DNA of 64,000 nt from positions 17,088 to 81,087 of the forward strand of contig JAIPMN010000279.1 in NCBI GenBank assembly GCA_020650975.1, read 5' to 3'. The notes under the pieces are model-generated. The model did no database searches. It had not been told where the DNA came from and was given only the letters and a program-made list of their open reading frames with translations. The translations under genes and the position numbers were made by a program. The DNA is from Apostichopus californicus (Eukaryota; Echinodermata; Holothuroidea; Aspidochirotida; Stichopodidae). Shown here in pieces: positions 53,262 to 62,210 of the stretch (position 1 is its first letter; the number at the start of each line of letters is the position of its first letter).

Positions 53262-53776
53262 GTACAGAGATTTTGAAACAGTTTATTTTGATGTGTCATG
53301 ATTTCAACTTTAACATAAAATGTGTTTCGTTTGATAGACAATGATGTGACACAAGTGATATGAATGTCAAGAACTTGGTCTGTTTATATCAAATGGAAAT
53401 AGGCATATGAAACAATGTGAGAAAATGTTCTTGAAAATAGATTTTATAACTGTCACTACTCGGATTTGCCTCTTTTATTTATATTTATGTCTTCATTGTG
53501 CTTATTAGAATGCTTTTTGCAATTTGGTGCAATATAGCACACTTCAACACCCACTCCATTTTGTAAACAATTTTGCATTTTCACCTGGCCTTAGATGCAA
53601 TTTGGTGCTCCAAATGAGATTTTTTTCTCATTTGGAAATTAAAAAGGGGTTTTCTGACTTGCGGAGCGGGGGGGCGGAATGATACTTCCGCCCCACCATA
53701 TTTTTCACTGGGGGGCTGGCGCCCCCCTAGCCCCCCCGGTTCCTACGCCCTTGACCGACTAAATTTTCCTTACCCC
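53262..53776 (+). other. Intergenic, with a MITE-end remnant
   Basis: Positions about 53660-53755 contain a G-rich GGAGCGGGGGGGCGGAA block and a closing GGTTCCTACGCCCTTG. This looks like one end of another GC-ended transposon (compare CAAGGGCGTAGGAACC), but its partner end was not found. Confidence 0.35.
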
Positions 53777-55274
53777 CAGTGGCGGACTGGCCACACACAT
53801 GCATTTGGGCAATATTGCTCAAAATTACAGCCAATTTTCACAGTAGTTAATAGATGATACAGATGGGCTGTGTAGAAATTTTATTTTTAACTGTGGGAAT
53901 CAGCTCATGATAGTTAATCTGTTAGTTTGTTTAAAAAAAACCTACTATTGGCAACCCGTCCGTGCTAATATTTTTAGTACGGTCACCGTGCTTGGTCACC
54001 GTTCTAAAAATATTGCTTACCAGTCAAAACGTCCCTTTACCAAAACGTCCCCGTACCAAAACGTCCCCGCTTTTGGTCAAAACGTCCCCGTTGGTCAAAA
54101 CGTTCCCGTAAGTCAAATCGTCCCCGTCTATCACATTCATTCACAGTTGTGAATATATATTAATTTTAAGTTATAATTTGGCTAAGTTATCGGCATACAA
54201 GTTGGATTACAGTCGCTAAATAATTCATGAAGGACTATATCGTTTAATTATATTTGGTATGAAAAAGGTATACGCTATATGTTTTTCAGTGAATTAAGGA
54301 AAACAAAAAATATTATACAAGAGGAATTCAAAAAGAATTTGGATGCGTATATTATACAATATATATATATCTATATAATATTTTAAATTGAGTGAAATCA
54401 ATTATCGTTTATTTTTACGAAGTAAAATTTTGTCACGGGTACGTGCCCCTGTTGATTTTTGACATTTTGAAGTATATCGTTCGATTACCTTTAGTGTGGT
54501 AACGTTACATGTTTTACTCAAAAATAAAATGTTTCCGCCCTCCTAACAGTCAATTCCCACTCCTAAAAGCTGTGTTTTCAACCTAAACTATACTTATCCT
54601 TACTCTTTGATTTGAACTAAAAACATCCACACTTGCATTCCAACTGATTATAAAAGCGGAGACGTTTTGACACACGGGGACGTTTTCACTGCGGGGACGT
54701 TTTGGTAAACTTGAAGCGGGGACGTTTTGGTCTTAAAAAAGCGGGGACGTTTTGGTAAAGGGACGTTTTGACTGGATACCTCTTGGCTAAACTTGACACT
54801 AAAAATATAATTGATGGCCGGTGTGGCTGCCAGAGGCAGCGAACTGCGTAGGCATATACTCTCGTAGACATGAGATGTGCTCGTGTTATTGAACATATAT
54901 GTTTGAGTGGATTTTATTTAGGTTTTTTTTTCCTTTTTTTTTCAAGCATGTTGTCACAGAATGCATGAAAAACTAAATAAAATCCAGTCTAAACATATAT
55001 TTGTGTCTATTTTTGTTTACGTTTTTAACAGTTTAATCAAGTGTTGCTTCTGGAAAGTAGTCTTTTTCTTAAAGGATTATAATAACCTACAACATTGAGA
55101 AATATCGCACCATTTTGCATCTATAGGCATTCCTAAACTTCAAAAAAATCACAAAGGGGAGGTGGACCCCTCCCCCACGACGGCGATATGACTATGTAAG
55201 TAACATATCAATTAATACTGGGCCGGTCTAGGTGAAAAATGCCCGGGCCGGTTTTAAGACCCAGTCCGCCCCTG
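53777..55274 (-). mobile_element. hAT-like MITE, family CAGGGGCGGACTGG, with nested insertion
   Basis: The + strand begins CAGTGGCGGACTGGCC and ends GACCCAGTCCGCCCCTG, so the element runs opposite to its relative at 45281-45860. The flanks CTTACCCC (53769-53776) and CTTACACC (55275-55282) form an 8-bp target duplication with one mismatch. Outer parts match the shorter copy, while about 54020-54774 is an inserted second element. There is no transposase frame. Confidence 0.85.
54020..54774 (+). mobile_element. Nested MITE with subterminal ACGTCCCC repeats
   Basis: The ends are inverted copies: left CCAGTCAAAACGTCCCTTTA, right its complement ending GGGACGTTTTGACTGG. Inside each end the motif AAAACGTCCCC recurs about four to six times (left 54027-54127, right 54657-54775 as GGGGACGTTTT). 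Clustered subterminal repeats like these usually bind transposase. The target duplication is not clear. The middle is AT-rich with an ATATATATATCTATATAATA stretch at about 54360. Confidence 0.75.
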
Positions 55275-55282
55275 CTTACACC

Positions 55283-56480
55283 TGTGTCTGAATGGGAGAT
55301 TCTGAAACTCCGTCTGAGATATGTTTTTCCGTGTATTCAGATGAGAAGTATAACTTGATATACTTTTATTGATGAATATGTATACGACTTTGTGTGCGTG
55401 TGTTATGGAATGTAAGCCATTGGAAACAAAGCAGTTCAGGATGGGGATGGGTTAGATACGTATCTCCATTTACCCACCGGCAACAGCCCTGTAAATTATA
55501 TATATTACGATATCAAGCATGTACAAATAGGCCTACATAAAAAAAATGTGTATGGACTGAGTATTTCCATTTACCCCTTCTGGCTACTTGCTATAATTCC
55601 GCTAGAAGCCTCATGACCCCCTCTCGAAACCACAATTCTATGCTAACCTTATTTATTTTCTTTGTAAAGGGCCTAGACTTATATGGTTGAAACAATGTGT
55701 AAGTCCCGGCCAAAGCTTCAATGTCAATTTTTCTCAATGTTGCCCCTCACAAGCCATCACACTGCCTTCCACCTCTTCCATTGTTATACCATCCCATGTT
55801 TCCCCTCGTCGTTTATTCCTCATTTTCCAATCCACTTTTCCTCATCAACACTTACATTCATCAACCACACAGCAAGGACATGGAAAGGAGGCTCTATCAG
55901 TATTTTCTCTTTTTTTTCCTACTTAAATTTCTTTTCTGTGATTCATTTTAAGTAGTAGGGATATTAAGTAGCTTACTAAGTATTCTTTCCCGAAATTGGT
56001 TCTTTGGCTTTTCTGGATGTTTAGCCAATCCCAAATAAGGAGGCAGAATTAGCTAATTAGCATATATAAATATTAATAAGGATTCTTGAATAATTTTCAC
56101 ATATATCCTGATTTATACGTAAATGAGAATTGGACTATTTAATTATGTAGGACTTCATTCGTATAAGCTTGCTTATTTCACATGTCCCTATTTATAAATC
56201 TGTGTTCCAGTTTTGATGAAATTTGCTTCAATTGTCCGTTATCTCTTGTTGTAATAAGGTAGGCGTACAACGAAACCTACTAAATATTCAATACTTAAAT
56301 TGGAACGCCTTTCTGCATTTATATTACAACGTTTTTCATTGGTTAAAAATTAGTCATTACGTCATAATGCTCAATTTTTGTCCAATAATCAGGCTTGTTA
56401 ATTTCTACATGATTTACGTCCACATCAGTCACGTCTCGCTGTGCCATGCTCAACCCGCCCAATATATTACCCTATGAAAG
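55283..56480 (+). other. Intergenic, nothing identified
   Basis: 1.2 kb of AT-rich sequence. The overlapping open frames at about 55683-55955 show no protein signature. Confidence 0.5.
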
Positions 56481-56637
56481 CCTATAGCCTATATAATAGT
56501 GAGTGTTAGTGTGAATTCTGCGCCATTCTTTTACGTTCTAGAAATCGCTGTGAGGAAAAGCAGGAAGTAACTGCACGTTACATATTTTAACCCCCCATAG
56601 ATTCAAGACAGATCGACGTATTAAATATTCTATCATG
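56481..56637 (+). promoter_or_regulatory. Candidate ADF/cofilin promoter and single-codon first exon
   Basis: A TATA-like CCTATATAATAG lies at about 56488-56499. It is followed by GC-richer sequence and, at 56635-56637, ATG directly before GTAATA. ADF/cofilin genes of animals often have a first coding exon holding only the Met codon, and the next exon here begins at phase 0 with Pro-Val-Ser-Gly. The reading M|PVSGITV is therefore plausible, but another ATG-GTAAGC junction exists at 59324-59332 and cannot be excluded. Confidence 0.3.
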
Positions 56638-57291
56638 GTAATAACCAAATTTTTATTATTTAAGTATAAGTTTTGTGATGTAAAAACGAAGCATCGTTTC
56701 TAAGCAATTTGATAGAATATTAGTCTGCCGACTACTAATTCATTTGTTCTGGTCGCTATGTTAGGCAAATGTAAGTTAGGACTAGGCTTAGGCCTAAGTG
56801 TTGTTAGGCTTAGTAAGTGGTTGCTGAAACTTTCATAGTCGAGGTAGGTTAGGAAACACCCATTTTGTAAATTGCTACACGCTAAATGGCAGAGAATGTT
56901 GACGAAGCCAGGGCCTAGTGGATCTACGACAACATTGTCGATATTCGTAGCCACCCCCTCCACCCAATTGTACTGTATTTGAATAGGTTAGGCCTATCAA
57001 GCTGTACAGATCATTTAATATATTGTTTTCTAGGCAAAGCAAAATGTACGATAGCGTAGCATTCCAAATGATGTTAGCTAGCCTACCCCTAACTGGTATG
57101 GGGTACTGTTATTCTCCGCACAAGTTACTTTCCGCTGAAACAAAACATTTGACCAGTTCTTGGCATTTTCCTCTGTTTTTAAATCATCATGTTTTGTGTT
57201 AACTAAATTGCAATGAGCTTCCACAACTTCGAGGTATGGCCTATTCATATGTTCTTGTAGGTAGTTTTCCTGGTTTGAGCCAAGAATCAAT
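56638..57291 (+). other. Probable ADF intron 1 or intergenic, unique part
   Basis: AT-rich with no exon or bounded repeat. Short GGCCTAAG/TAGGCTTAG motifs lie at about 56775-56815. Confidence 0.4.
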
Positions 57292-57780
57292 AACTAGATA
57301 GATAGATAGAAACTTTATTGTCCATTTCAGAAAACGGAAATTAAACATAAAACAGTAGTGAATACAAACACAACCATACAATAAACAAACTATTAGTGAA
57401 CAATTACGAGAATATAACTAAATAAGCAGAACCAGAACAGTAACAGAGGCAGCACAGAGGGCTGCAAGTGACAGATCACACGCTGTGGCCAAATCGCTTT
57501 GCACGCGAGTTAAACAAGTGTATCGCCTCAGGTAAGAAAGAATTACGGAACCTGGACGTTTTAATATTGGGCACCTGTAACCGTATCCCGGATCTGTTGA
57601 ACATGATAAGACTATGACAAGGGTGTGTGTGATCTTCTTTTATATTATTTAGTTTCTTCATCAGACTCTCTTCATATATGGATGAGAGTGACGGAAGGCT
57701 TGAACCAATGCAGCATTCAGCTAGTATTTTATCTGGGAATTTCCATGATATATTTTCACAAGTTCCTCTCATATAATTGT
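57292..57780 (-). mobile_element. 5'-truncated LINE (CR1/L2-like) 3' end
   Basis: The minus-strand frame at 57476-57772 encodes the typical C-terminal tail of non-LTR retrotransposon ORF2: SIYEESLMKKLNNIKEDHTH, P-C-H-S-L, then SGIRLQVPNIKTSRFRNSFL and PEAIHLFN. It aligns with the HPL...RSGRR-x-R-x-P...R-x-x-(N/K)SFIP-x-AI-x-L-(W/F)N pattern. A short 3'UTR follows, ending in AATAAAGTTTCTATC and a (TCTA)n tail at about 57295-57309. The reverse transcriptase core is missing. Minus-strand sequence at 57889-58089 may be an older decayed part. Confidence 0.82.
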
Positions 57781-58115
57781 TAAGGTTGAGACATTAATCA
57801 CCTTGTGAATATCTGAATGGACCAACAGGAATAGATCCAACCATCAGATGTACGTACAATTCCTCTTAAGACAACATATCATATGTAGTCATAAGGTGTC
57901 TGTAGCTTTCCTATTGAGTTTTGTGTTGTATCTTAGAAACTTATCCAATTGTGTGTGTCTATGATGTGCACAGGATATCAAAGGTAGGGGGTCAACTTCT
58001 AATATAGTAAGGGACATCACCTTTTTCATCAAAGCCAGATGCAAGTGTAGGAGGGATCTAACTCTGTGGTCGTTGATGCAGACACCCATATCAAACTAAC
58101 TTAACATAATTAAGG
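57781..58115 (+). other. Spacer between LINE and MITE
   Basis: 335 bp. An open minus-strand frame (57889-58089) may be a decayed upstream portion of the same LINE but has no motif I recognise. The last eight bases are the left target duplication of the MITE. Confidence 0.4.
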
Positions 58116-59015
58116 TAGTGTTTACACGGGTCCAAAAATCGGGTATCCGGGTACCCGAGAGCTGTTATGTTTACCCTCGTGTGTCACGATTTTCAAGAAA
58201 TTACATATTGGATGCTTTAATAAATGAATTATTTTCCCTACTGACAATGTTTTCATGTTCAAATACGTAGGTGTAAGATTAGGTATAAAACCTTCCTCAA
58301 TAATTTCTATTTGCTTTTGTTTCTTTCATTAACTTGTTAAGAACTTCATAAAATTAACATCACTACTAACATCGCACTGCCGCCGCTGCTCATGTTTGCT
58401 CTCCACCTCTATTGGATCAGACCATATAATTATCCAATTTAGCTCTTAAACAGTTGTTTCTACTGCTATCTATTATGCAGGCCAAGGGTTCGCATTAGCC
58501 GCGAGAGTGCGCGATTCGCGCAATTTGATCGCATTTGGAATAAACGATTAGTAAAAAGCCACTTGCGATTGGTACCTTTTAGTTATCCCATCTATAATCC
58601 ATTAAAATCTCGTAAAATTCCTTGTCAGCCTTTCCTTCTATGAAATAAACGAATGAATAAATAATAATTGTGAGAATTCTTTCAATTTCTTCCACATGGT
58701 AGCCTAACACCACACTAAGTCAATGAGAAATCTAGCTAAGCCTAACCATCTGTTTATTCGCTGTCAATGGGGTAATCTAGCCTAGCCATCTGTTTAGTAG
58801 CTGAAATTGTGACGCAGTTACAAGATATCCATGGAATTCTTTCGTTATTGCTGTTTTCTTCGACCACATGGTAGCCTAACACCACACTTAGTGGGAAATC
58901 TGCCTAACCATCGGTTTGCCAAAAAAAATCACACTTTGCGTAGGATTCGGGTAATAAATTAGGAACCGGGTAGTATCTCGTCGGGCGGGTACCCGGATAA
59001 CCTGTACAAACACTA
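58116..59015 (+). mobile_element. hAT-like MITE (900 bp)
   Basis: It begins TAGTGTTTACACGGGTCC and ends AACCTGTACAAACACTA (inverted, imperfect). The subterminal GGGTATCCGGGTACCCG and CGGGTACCCGGATAACC also form an inverted pair. Flanks AATTAAGG (58108-58115) and AATTGAGG (59016-59023) are an 8-bp duplication with one mismatch. It contains GTAGCCTAACACCACACT twice (about 58700 and 58869). There is no transposase. Confidence 0.82.
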
Positions 59016-59023
59016 AATTGAGG

Positions 59024-60175
59024 TAAAAGATTAAAAATCTTTAGCCTTGTATTAGGTGTATAATTAGGAATGAAGGCAATGTTTTGCTGATAAATACTCA
59101 TAATTCTTCCCTGCACGAATGAAACAAATCTGCTCTGATTTATGAGTGAAGTGAGGGGGGGGGGGAATGTAACCCTCCCCATTCCACTCTGTGTTAGACT
59201 TTGTAATTTATAAAAAGTAGTGTATGAGCCCTTAGATTGTTTGTGAATATAAAAAGAGGTTAAGAAATACTCCTTCCCCATATTAATATGTCTATGTGCT
59301 ATGTCTCATGCTTGGAGTGATTGATGGTAAGCAATGGGACCAATGGTGATTTCATTTAAAGCAGGGTCAAGACCTGATCTTTTGAAATGCTTCACTTTAT
59401 CAAGGAATGTAATGGAAGTGCTGACAAGTTTCCTTAGCTACATCGATTGTTTGTATAATCCTGTACAAAGCTCTGTTGATTTAAGTTGTTCATATGCTCC
59501 CTTTTACTGTAGTGTCATATGCTCAGTTTGTCCTCAAAAGGGCCAAAGATTATCTCCAGAGGGTCTGACTGGGTATAATTATTATTTCTGCTTTGCATTC
59601 AGTCAAGGCAGCAAAAACCTTAGGTTGGGGGCTGCGGTGACCTGAAGGTACCACACTTCATTTGATATAGTCTTGCAATTTGCACTCTTCAGTATTAATT
59701 GCCAAAGAGAGTGTTAAGAATCTAAGTTACCTAAGTTGAGTTAAGGCAATCTACATGCTAAGACAATGCAAATGAAACGTTTCTTTTGCCATCTGCTGAA
59801 TGGCCGTGTTCTTGATGGATGTTACAAAAGTTTGTTCAACAGATACATACTGTAGCTTACCATCCTGATATGTGCCCTGCTGCTTCTGGAGGCTAGCAGT
59901 TAGAAATCAAATATCAATATGTCATCTGGTTTTGAAATGACGATAAGAAAGCCGTAACCAGTTACAACTTATTTCAATGCGGAAACAGTCTAGAAAAAGA
60001 CCCCATGTAATCGGAGTAGAAAATTACTGCTCGGGAAATTCATACATATCGTGTCAATTATGTTAAACTAAATTGCCATTAAAGTGTCATTAAAGTGTCA
60101 ATTATGTTAAGCTAAATTGCCATTAAAGTGGTTCACAAATATTTTGTATCCATCTCTATTTTCTCATGTTTCCAG
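59024..60175 (+). other. Probable ADF intron, unique part
   Basis: It ends in the acceptor TTTCTCATGTTTCCAG. A short duplication, CATTAAAGTG followed by TCAATTATGTTAA, lies at about 60050-60130. A G-run is present at about 59155-59165. Confidence 0.5.
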
Positions 60176-60423
60176 CCTGTCTCTGGAATAACCGTCACTG
60201 ACGATTTAATCGAAGCTTACAATGACATGAAAAAGGGGAAGAAGACATACTACATCAAATATGCCATCGAAAAAGAAGCTCTCATAATCAAGGAAACTAA
60301 AACCCATGATGAAGAGTTTGACATGAAAAATGATATACCAGGAATCTTTGACAAGGAAGAGTGCTGCTACGTGGTCATTGATTTGACATGGGGGAACAAG
60401 CGGAAATTGGTCTTTGTTTCATG
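60176..60423 (+). CDS. ADF/cofilin-family exon (main first half of the domain)
   Basis: The exon reads PVSGITVTDDLIEAYNDMKK, then YYIKYAIEKEALIIKETKTH, a polar loop, and ECCYVVIDLTW followed by KRKLVFVSW. This is the ADF-homology fold order: the N-terminal (A/P)-S-G-(V/I)-x-V helix start, 'F/Y-N-D-M-K', a strand pair, 'C-R/C-Y-x-x-x-D' and '(L/I)VF-x-x-W'. These proteins sever and depolymerise actin filaments. Phospho-regulated cofilins carry Ser3; here the third residue would also be close to a Ser (PVS). The GKK-x-x-Y-I spacing lacks the nuclear-localisation insert of vertebrate cofilin. The exon ends two bases into the final Trp codon (donor GTAAGA), so the long-helix half lies downstream and was not found. 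Confidence 0.85.
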
Positions 60424-60549
60424 GTAAGAAGTGCAGGCAACAGGATTTGCATCATGGGAACTAAAATTCAAGGGAAATTGTTTATGTTATACAATTGTCA
60501 GATTAAACCTCAGGTATATGATCTGGAACCATATATGATCTGGGGGGAA

Positions 60550-61849
60550 CCAGGGTCTTAGCTAGCGATGCGTCTCGCTGTCTTTGAGACGGCTTGATCG
60601 AAATGAAAGACGGCCGAATTTGAGTGGGACGGCTTTTGAGACGCCAATAAATGGCTCTGTCCAGCCTCCCAATTTAACGTAACTATTAGTTATTTGCATG
60701 TACTGCTCAGTCAACCGGCTCCGCACGTTTAAAATGATGACACAACACTGTGAAATAAATCACTGAAAAAACCCTGACAGTCGATCCTTTTGTTATAACA
60801 GCTTGGTTTGTACGTTCACTCACACACGAATTAATACAGTCCACTCAACAACACAATATGAAAACCCACACTCAATAGCCAACCACCTAGCTAGCCCTAT
60901 CTAAAAAAATATCGTTTCGTCGCGTGATCATTTTCGCACACCCGTGTATTTGTATTTTTTTCCTCCTAGCTAGCCTGCTAGGTGTTGTGTATCACGGTAC
61001 TGTGGAAAGAGTGAGCTAATATTGACAGCTCCTGCGATGTTTTCCTAATATACCTAAAAAGGCAGGAGGGAAAAGTTTTGCGTCGTAGTAACGACCATGC
61101 AGTCTGTCTAGTTAGAAAATGGCGCAAAATTTTCGATTAATTTATATTAATGTGATATTGCGCATTGAGAAACCATTTGTCAAGGCAATACAATAGGATG
61201 TATGCAACACAAGCGATCTTGCTTCGCAGTTAGTATGATTGTTACCATGGTAATATATGAAGGCATGAGCTTTTTGCGCGGATTTCCTTGATTTCTTTTC
61301 TACCTCCGAAATTTACACCTCTCAATTTGCAAGCTGACTGACCCCCTCGGCGTTAGTATAGTATCACCCACAAAGTTCAGTGATTTTTTTTTTACCCCAG
61401 GCTCATCCCTGTATATGGATCACATTAACAGAATAAAGGCATATACTTAACAAGATACACAGTAGGCTATTTTATAGTACATAACATAAATAATTCCACA
61501 AGATATTGTTTGAACTTTTTGGTGCTCAAATTCTTTGTAATATATCAATTACTATAAGCTTTTTTCATGGCGCACTTTTGCACCTAGTGTTTTATAGCAT
61601 TTTTTATGTTTGAAAGCCCCAAAAAGTCATGATGGCTTAGGTGTTTTCACAGCTTTCTAAGCATACTTTTTACCCCAATTGTGTCAAATAAACCATTGAT
61701 AGGTGCTGGGCTTCCAGGGGCCCTAAGCGAGCCCCTGGACCCCACCCGTTATAGGCTTCGCGCAGGCGCCTTCGGCGCCAGATGGATAGTCTCCTGAGCA
61801 CTCAGTAGCAGAGGAGACACCCTATTTGAAATTTCGGGCTAAGACCCTG
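60550..61849 (+). mobile_element. hAT-like non-autonomous element (1.3 kb)
   Basis: Ends CCAGGGTCTTAGCTAG at the left and GGGCTAAGACCCTG at the right give a 12-13-bp inverted repeat. It is flanked by GGGGGGAA on both sides (60542-60549 and 61850-61857), an 8-bp target duplication. The interior holds short AGACGGC repeats near the left end and a GCGCAGGCGCCTTCGGCGCC hairpin near the right. No transposase frame is visible. It lies in the intron after the ADF exon. Confidence 0.85.
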
Positions 61850-61857
61850 GGGGGGAA

Positions 61858-62039
61858 TGGTGGGCTGGTCCTCATGATACCTTCATGTGTTGTGGGCCTA
61901 AAAGTTTAAGGACCACTTCCAAATAATACCAAAGTCAAGAAAGTGTTCGTCAACATATTTATGACAAAAGAAATGCACATTAGGCTTGGGCTACCAATTC
62001 TTAAAATGTTTTGGGTTTAACTTTATACCTGGAATCTGG
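61858..62039 (+). other. ADF intron, unique sequence
   Basis: No feature is identified in this short stretch. Confidence 0.4.
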
Positions 62040-62210
62040 ATCTTGGATCTGGCAAAAATTGGAAACCTAGCAAACACAGTAGCTCCAAAAGCAAAGCTTG
62101 GATGAAGTTCGTACTTGTATATTGATCAACCTTGAGGAGTAAGAGACACTTGTGTTAAGGAGGTCAAAGGTCATTTACGATCATCAGATGTGAAAGTGTG
62201 AGAAGTTAAT
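62040..62210 (+). repeat. Interspersed repeat with DR1-like motif, second copy
   Basis: Shares CTTGGATGAA(C/G)TTC, a following ATAGACC/ATCAACC block and AGGTCAAAGGTC with 11020-11260. Here AGGTCAAAGGTCA at 62161-62173 is an exact direct repeat of AGGTCA spaced by one base. Confidence 0.5.

Noticed and set aside
57889-58089. 66-residue minus-strand frame next to the LINE tail
   Set aside because: It could be an older part of the LINE, but I could not see any reverse transcriptase or endonuclease motif, so it was not annotated as coding.
62080-62110. Possible next ADF exon after ACACAG
   Set aside because: The frame reads a few plausible residues (APKAKLG) and then stops, lacks the conserved C-terminal helix, and is part of an interspersed repeat.
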